Below the pieces are notes generated by a model that saw nothing but the letters and a program-made list of their open reading frames with translations, was not told the DNA's origin and made no database searches. Below are positions 12,001 to 18,000 of a stretch of 64,000 nucleotides of DNA, one piece after another (the stretch's first letter is position 1; the number at the start of each line of letters is the position of its first letter). Origin of the DNA: Kineosporia corallincola (GTDB taxonomy: Bacteria > Actinomycetota > Actinomycetes > Actinomycetales > Kineosporiaceae). Location of the stretch: NCBI RefSeq assembly GCF_018499875.1, contig NZ_JAHBAY010000014.1:62001-126000 (forward strand), read 5' to 3'. The position numbers were made by a program, and so were the translations under genes.

Positions 12001-15000
12001 ATGATGTCGCCGCGACGATCGTGGGAAGAGCTTCCGGGCATCATCTTTCGCTGAGAACGTCCAGCGATCCGGGTGCCGGGCTGCTGCGTGACGCTCTGGT
12101 GCCGATGGCAGCGGTGCTGCTGCACGAGGTGGCCGGCGCCGGCGGCCCGGTTACACGGCAGGCCGTCGAGACGGTCGAGAGCGACGTGCGCGCCGTGGTG
12201 GAATCGCTCGGGCTACATCGGGAAGGACTTCCGGGAGGCAGACCACAGTCGCCCGGCGGGCCGCCGAAAGACGTCGTGATCTCCGACGCGGTAGCGGGTT
12301 TCGGCCAGGAGCGGAACGGGGCCCGGTCGCTCGTCCACATCGCCCCGGTGCCCGAACCGGCCGTCCGCCGGCTGCGGGAACAGGTCATCGCGCAGCTCAC
12401 CGGTGACGGCCCGGAAGATCCCGGTCTGCGTGCCGCCGTCGAGCAGGGCCTGACGGCCCGGCTGCTGAGCACCGGGTGGGAGGCGCTGCTCTCGTCGTCC
12501 GGTTTCGCCCTGCCGATCCGGTACGGCGGCCGCGACTACCCGGTCGTGCTGCGGATGCGGATCTCCTCGCCGCGGCTGGAGAACACCGGGCTGGAACCGC
12601 TGGCGGACGGACCGCCGGTCTCCGAGCAACGCTGGACCTTCAGCCAGCCCGAGATCGGCGGCACGGAACGGATCTCGAACCGCCGGTCGGCGAGCGGTCA
12701 GCTCTCGTTCAGCATCCCCGTGGGATGGCACTCGCTGCGGGGTATCACCGTCACCCCGCAGCTGAGTGCCACGGTGAACCGGGTGACCACCCAGGTGGAC
12801 ACCGGCGTGAGCATCCAGAGCTACTCGATCCTGCGCAGCCGGGAGAGGTCCTGGGTCTACTCCTACGACATGCAGTGGGAGATGCAGCGACTGGACCACG
12901 GCCTGGCCGACCTGGTCACCGGGAACCCGCTGCCCGACCGCTGGAACCGGCTGGAGCCGGGAGCCGACCGGCTGCACGTCTGGGTGCCGGAGCACCTGGC
13001 CGCTCCCGGATCGGCGCTCACCACGGCCGCCCACCTTCCCGCACCGGAGACTCTGCGGGTGGCGCCCCTGGTGGAGGCCGAGAACTTCCCCGCCGCCGAT
13101 CGTCTGCTGCGCGACGTCATCACGTCGTTCGACCTGACGTCGGAAGACCTCTCCGGCACGTCCTGGGAGAACGTGCGGGCCTTCCTCGACGAGGGGACCC
13201 TGCGGGCCAATCTGCCCCTCATGCTCTGGGGCAGCAGCGTCTCCAGCGCCACGCTCACCGACTCGGCCGGGACGGTCGTCGGGCACCTGCGGATGCGGGC
13301 CACCCTGGGGGAACTGACCCCGGCCGGACCCGTCGTGGGCAACGGGATCCTGGAGTCGTACGTCGTGCGGGCCCTGCGCCATCAGCAGGTCACGAGCACG
13401 GACAACGCCCAGGGGATCAACCTGGCCGCGACGTTCGACATCGCCGACGACCCGGACGAGCCGGGCTGGCAGATGACGTTCGGTGCGGGAACCGGCCGGC
13501 GACACACCCACAGTCTCTCCTCCGGCGGCACCGCCCGGGTGGTGCGCTCGCTGCGGGCGGCGATGGGGCTGCCGCGTGCCTCGACCGGGGTCAGCTTCAC
13601 GATGGAGCTGGTGCGGCCCGAGGGATCGCCGACGGTCCCGGCCGGGAACTCGGCGCTGAACACGTCGACCTATCCGGTGACGCTGCTGACGGGCAGCCGC
13701 GAGCACCTGGAGGGGGAGGGCGGCAGCCGGTTCCTGCCCCCGGAGATCCTGCATCTGCGGAGCCTGGGCATGTCCACCACGCCGCTGCTGGTGGACGGGA
13801 CCGGCGCGCTCTTCGACCAGGTCGAGAACCTGCTGCGCGCAAGGGGTTTCCTGCCCCCGGCGGAGACTGGGCCGAGCCGTTCGGTGACCGGGGTCGCGGC
13901 CGTACGCAACCTGATCGGCCCGGACTCGCTGGCCGCCGCACGGCTGCACAACCAGCGGGCGCTCGACCAGGCCCGCTCGCGGGCCGCGCTGCGCACGGCG
14001 CTGGACGACGCGACGTCGGGCGGCAGCCGCGTGGTGTTCCAGGTGCCCGGCGTGTTCGGCGTGCACCGGATCACGCTCGACCTGCGGGTGCGGCGCGACC
14101 ACGACACCACCGATCCGGCGAGGGTGGTGCGGCACACCAGGTCACTGCCGAAGACCCAGACGCTGAACTTCGTCGGCTCCAGTCTTCCCGGGGAGGAGAG
14201 CTTCTCGACCAGCCCGCTGAACGGGACCGGCAGCTTCGGGGTGACGCCGGCCTCCAGCGTGTCGGCGCAGGTCCTCGAATACTCATACGGGCGCACCGAG
14301 ACCCGGTCCTCGACGCTGGGCAGCGGGCACGAGTACTACCTGCTCGGGCCCACCTCGCAGGGCACGGACGTGTTCACCGTGCCGGTCGTCTACGAGATGA
14401 GCCTGACCGGGAACTCCGGTGAGGTCGAGGTTCTCGATCCGGTGACCGGAACGATCACCCTGGCCGTCCCCCGTTTCCGCACGCTGGCAGCACCGTCCAC
14501 GCAGGGCCCGGGCACGCCCGCCGTACCCCGCGCGGTCACCCCGGCGGACGACGCCGCCCTGGGGACGCTGTCCGCCCACCAGGCCGATGTGACACCGGGC
14601 CCGGGGGTCGAGGCCTCCGGCTCGGACGCGTCGCTGCCGGAGCTGGCCGCCCTGGACAGCCCGTCGGTGGGCATCCCGTTGCTCGCCGCACCGGCCTCGG
14701 AGGGGTCGCGGAGCGAGGAATCGTTCGATCCGGTGGACCTGGTCGACGGGACGGGGACCGGCGACAGTTCCGTGGAACTGCCTGCGGAACCGGATGATTC
14801 GGTCACCTCGGACGGCCCGGACGTCCTCGTGCTGCCGGAGACGGCTCTCGTCGACCGGATCGAGGGGGCGGGTGAGCTCCAGGCGATGGTGCAGGAGATG
14901 CTGCGGGGCGTTGCGGCGGATGCCCCGGCCGTTACTACAGACACCGAGCCCGAGGCCCCCTACGTCGCCCTGGCCGACGCGCCGACGACCGGTCTGCTGT

Positions 15001-18000
15001 CCTGGGCCGGGGCGCTGGGCAGCGGCCTCGTGGACGCCGGCCGAGGAGCCTGGCACAGCGCGGTCGGGCCCGATCTGACCAGCCCGGAATCATTCGGGCA
15101 GGAAGTGCTGCACACCGCGCTGTCGACCGAGTTCCTGCACGGCAACCTGCTGCGGATGCTGCGCGACCGGTACGTCGTCGAGGGGGTGGCCACGGCCGGC
15201 TGGGCCGCCGGCACCGATGTCCAGATCGAGATTCAGGCCTACATGAGTGATGTTCGGGCTCTGCCGAGACCACCTCAACTGGACGGCGAGCGCTGGCTCC
15301 AGTCGACCTCGTCGTCCACCCGCACCACCGCCACCAGCCACGGTGTGCGCTCGGGGGTGGCAGGTTCGGGCGAGCTGAACTCGGCTGTTTCGCTGACCGG
15401 CGGCTACACGGGTGGGCGGAGCGAGCAGCAGTCGGAGTCGTCCACGGACGGAACCAGCGTGATGCGGGTGACCGTCGAGGACGACGTGGAGGCACACCGT
15501 TTCGTCGGCTCGCTCACCTACGTGGTGACGATCCGCTCCGGTACGAACAACGCGGCTCTGCCGCAGTGGCTGGGAGAGAGGGTGTTACGCCGGGCCGTCG
15601 AGCTGCCGGAGGCCATCGAGTTCTACCTGGTCGATCACGACCTGCACAACTATCTCGAGTACGCGGACCTGGCCACGCCGACGAAACCGGCCTCCACGCA
15701 ACGGGATCAGCGACTGCCGCCGTGGTATGTCGAGAGCCGGGGGACTCTCGGCTACGGGGCGGTCACCGAAGTGCACCTGGCCGGTGGCCGCAGCGCCTTC
15801 GAGTCGCGGATCGTGGAACAGGTGGAGGGGGTGGCCCCGGGCAGCCTCACGCCCGGCAGCGGGACCTACGTGCCGGGTCTGCTGACCCGGATCAACGAGT
15901 ACGCCTCGTCGCTCGGGCTGCGCACCCTGGTGAATCCGGGGCCGGACGGTGCGGTCCGGTTCCACTTCGTGCACCGGTCGTGGTGGGGGCCGCAGCTGGT
16001 GACGGTCGTGCTGCGGGCCCGGGTCTCCGACCCGGACCGGCTGGACGAGGTGCGCGGGCGCCGGGTCGAGGTCGGTGGCCTGGACAAGGTGGACTCGCAC
16101 ATCACCGGTGACGGGACGTCGCTGGGATCGCCGGGTGTCACACGGATCGGCGAGAGCAGTTCCAGGACGCACGAACTCGGGTTGCGCCTGACCGGAGAGG
16201 GAGGCGGCGCGTCGTGGACGCCCTCGGTGGGCGTGAGCAGCCGGAGCGACATCAGCCGGGCCCGCACGTCCAACCGTGAGAACCGCACCTGGCAGCGGAG
16301 TCTCCACGACTCCGGCGAGTACGTCGTGCGGCACGACTACGAGGTCGAGGTGGAGTCGCAGCCGTTGCAGCAGGCGCTGCTGACGGTGCTGGCCCGGATG
16401 GCGGTCGACGCCGTGGTGCGGCGGGTGCCGGTGCCGGTCCTGCTGGCCGGCCTGGCCCTGCTCAACCTGGTGAACACGATGCAGAACGCCGTGCGGGTGA
16501 ATCTGCCCCGGGTGGGCGCCCCTCCCCGGACCCGGCAGATCGGCACGGTGCAGGCCGACGTGGTGCTGCGGCTCGGGAACCAGGAGGCCGGAAGCGAACC
16601 GGCGACCGATGACATCGAAAACCCCCGGCAGTTCCGGGCCTTCGTGAGCCCGGAGGACCCGGCGCGCAGCCTGGACGGCCCGGCCGATCACGAGCACGCG
16701 ATCACCCTGGACGATCTTCCCGGGCCGGTCGCGAGCGCGCTGACGCAGGGGGAGTGGAGGCCGCTGAGGCCGGTGCAGGTGTACCGCCTCGAAGGAGTCG
16801 CCGAGATCCGGGAGGCCCTGGAGGAGGTGGGGCTCCCGGACGACTCGCTGCCGGCCACCAGCGATGCGGACGAGAGCATGTTCGTGCGGCTGAACCGGTT
16901 CATCGACGCCGGGACGATGGCGATCGGCCCGTTCGGCGAGGCGGTCCTGTCCGGCCGCGAGACTCCGGGCACGACCATGCGGATGACCTTCTACGGCGCC
17001 CAGGTCGAGCAGAGTGCTGCCAACATGGCCGTGGACGGCATCGAGGTGAACAACGACGGCCGTTTCGAGCAGCAGACCGGCCAGACCGGGGTCAGCATCG
17101 GGTTCTCGCCCGCCATGGCCATGTCGGGGCATCTGAGCGGCGGCCTGTCGGTGCCGGTGGGTGGCGTGTCCGTGACCACCGGCGACCGGGTGACGGACAA
17201 CAGTCATCGTCGCGAGTTGCTGCGCTTCGGAACCAGTTTCGTCGGCAAGGCCGGTGGCTTGATGAGCCACCGGGTGCGGGCCGTCGCGGTGCTGGAGATC
17301 CGGGGTCCCGGGGGCACGCGCTGGGTGGTGAGCCCGGTGCTGATGCGGGCCACCGAGGATCCGTCGGTCCCCGTGCCGGAGGCGGGCCTGAATCCGCCGC
17401 CGGTGAAGTCCCCGGTGGAGTCCCCGGAGAAGTCCCCGGAGGGCGACGGGGACAACGGGGGGACGCCCGTGGTCCCGGTGGCGGGCGGCTCACCCTCGCG
17501 TCCGGCGGTGGATCCGGATGACGACGAGATGCCGGATCTGATCTCGGATTCCGAGGAGGAGGAAGCACCTCTGTCGACGATTCCTGAGTCGGACGAGGAG
17601 TCGGACGAGGAGTCCGACAGCGACTCGGACGATTGGTCGAACGAGGGGTCGGACGATGGCTCGGATCGGGAGTCGGACCAGGAGTCGGGCGAGAGGTCGG
17701 ACGTCGGCTCGGACGAGGGATCGGACGAGGGGTCGGACGATGGCTCGGATCAGGAGTCGGACCAGGAGTCGGGCGAGAGGTCGGACGTCGGCTCGGACGA
17801 GGGATCGGAGGAGGGATCGGACGAGGGGTCGGACGATGGCTCGGACCAGGAGTCGGACCAGGAGTCGGGTGGGGAGTTCGACGGGGATCCGGGTGAGGAG
17901 CCCGGCGCCGGGCCGTTCACGGTTTCCGGGGCGGATCCGGTGGACGGCGCCGGGCGCGAGCGGGCCGTCGTCGTCCCTGAAAGCTCTGTACAGCAACGTG

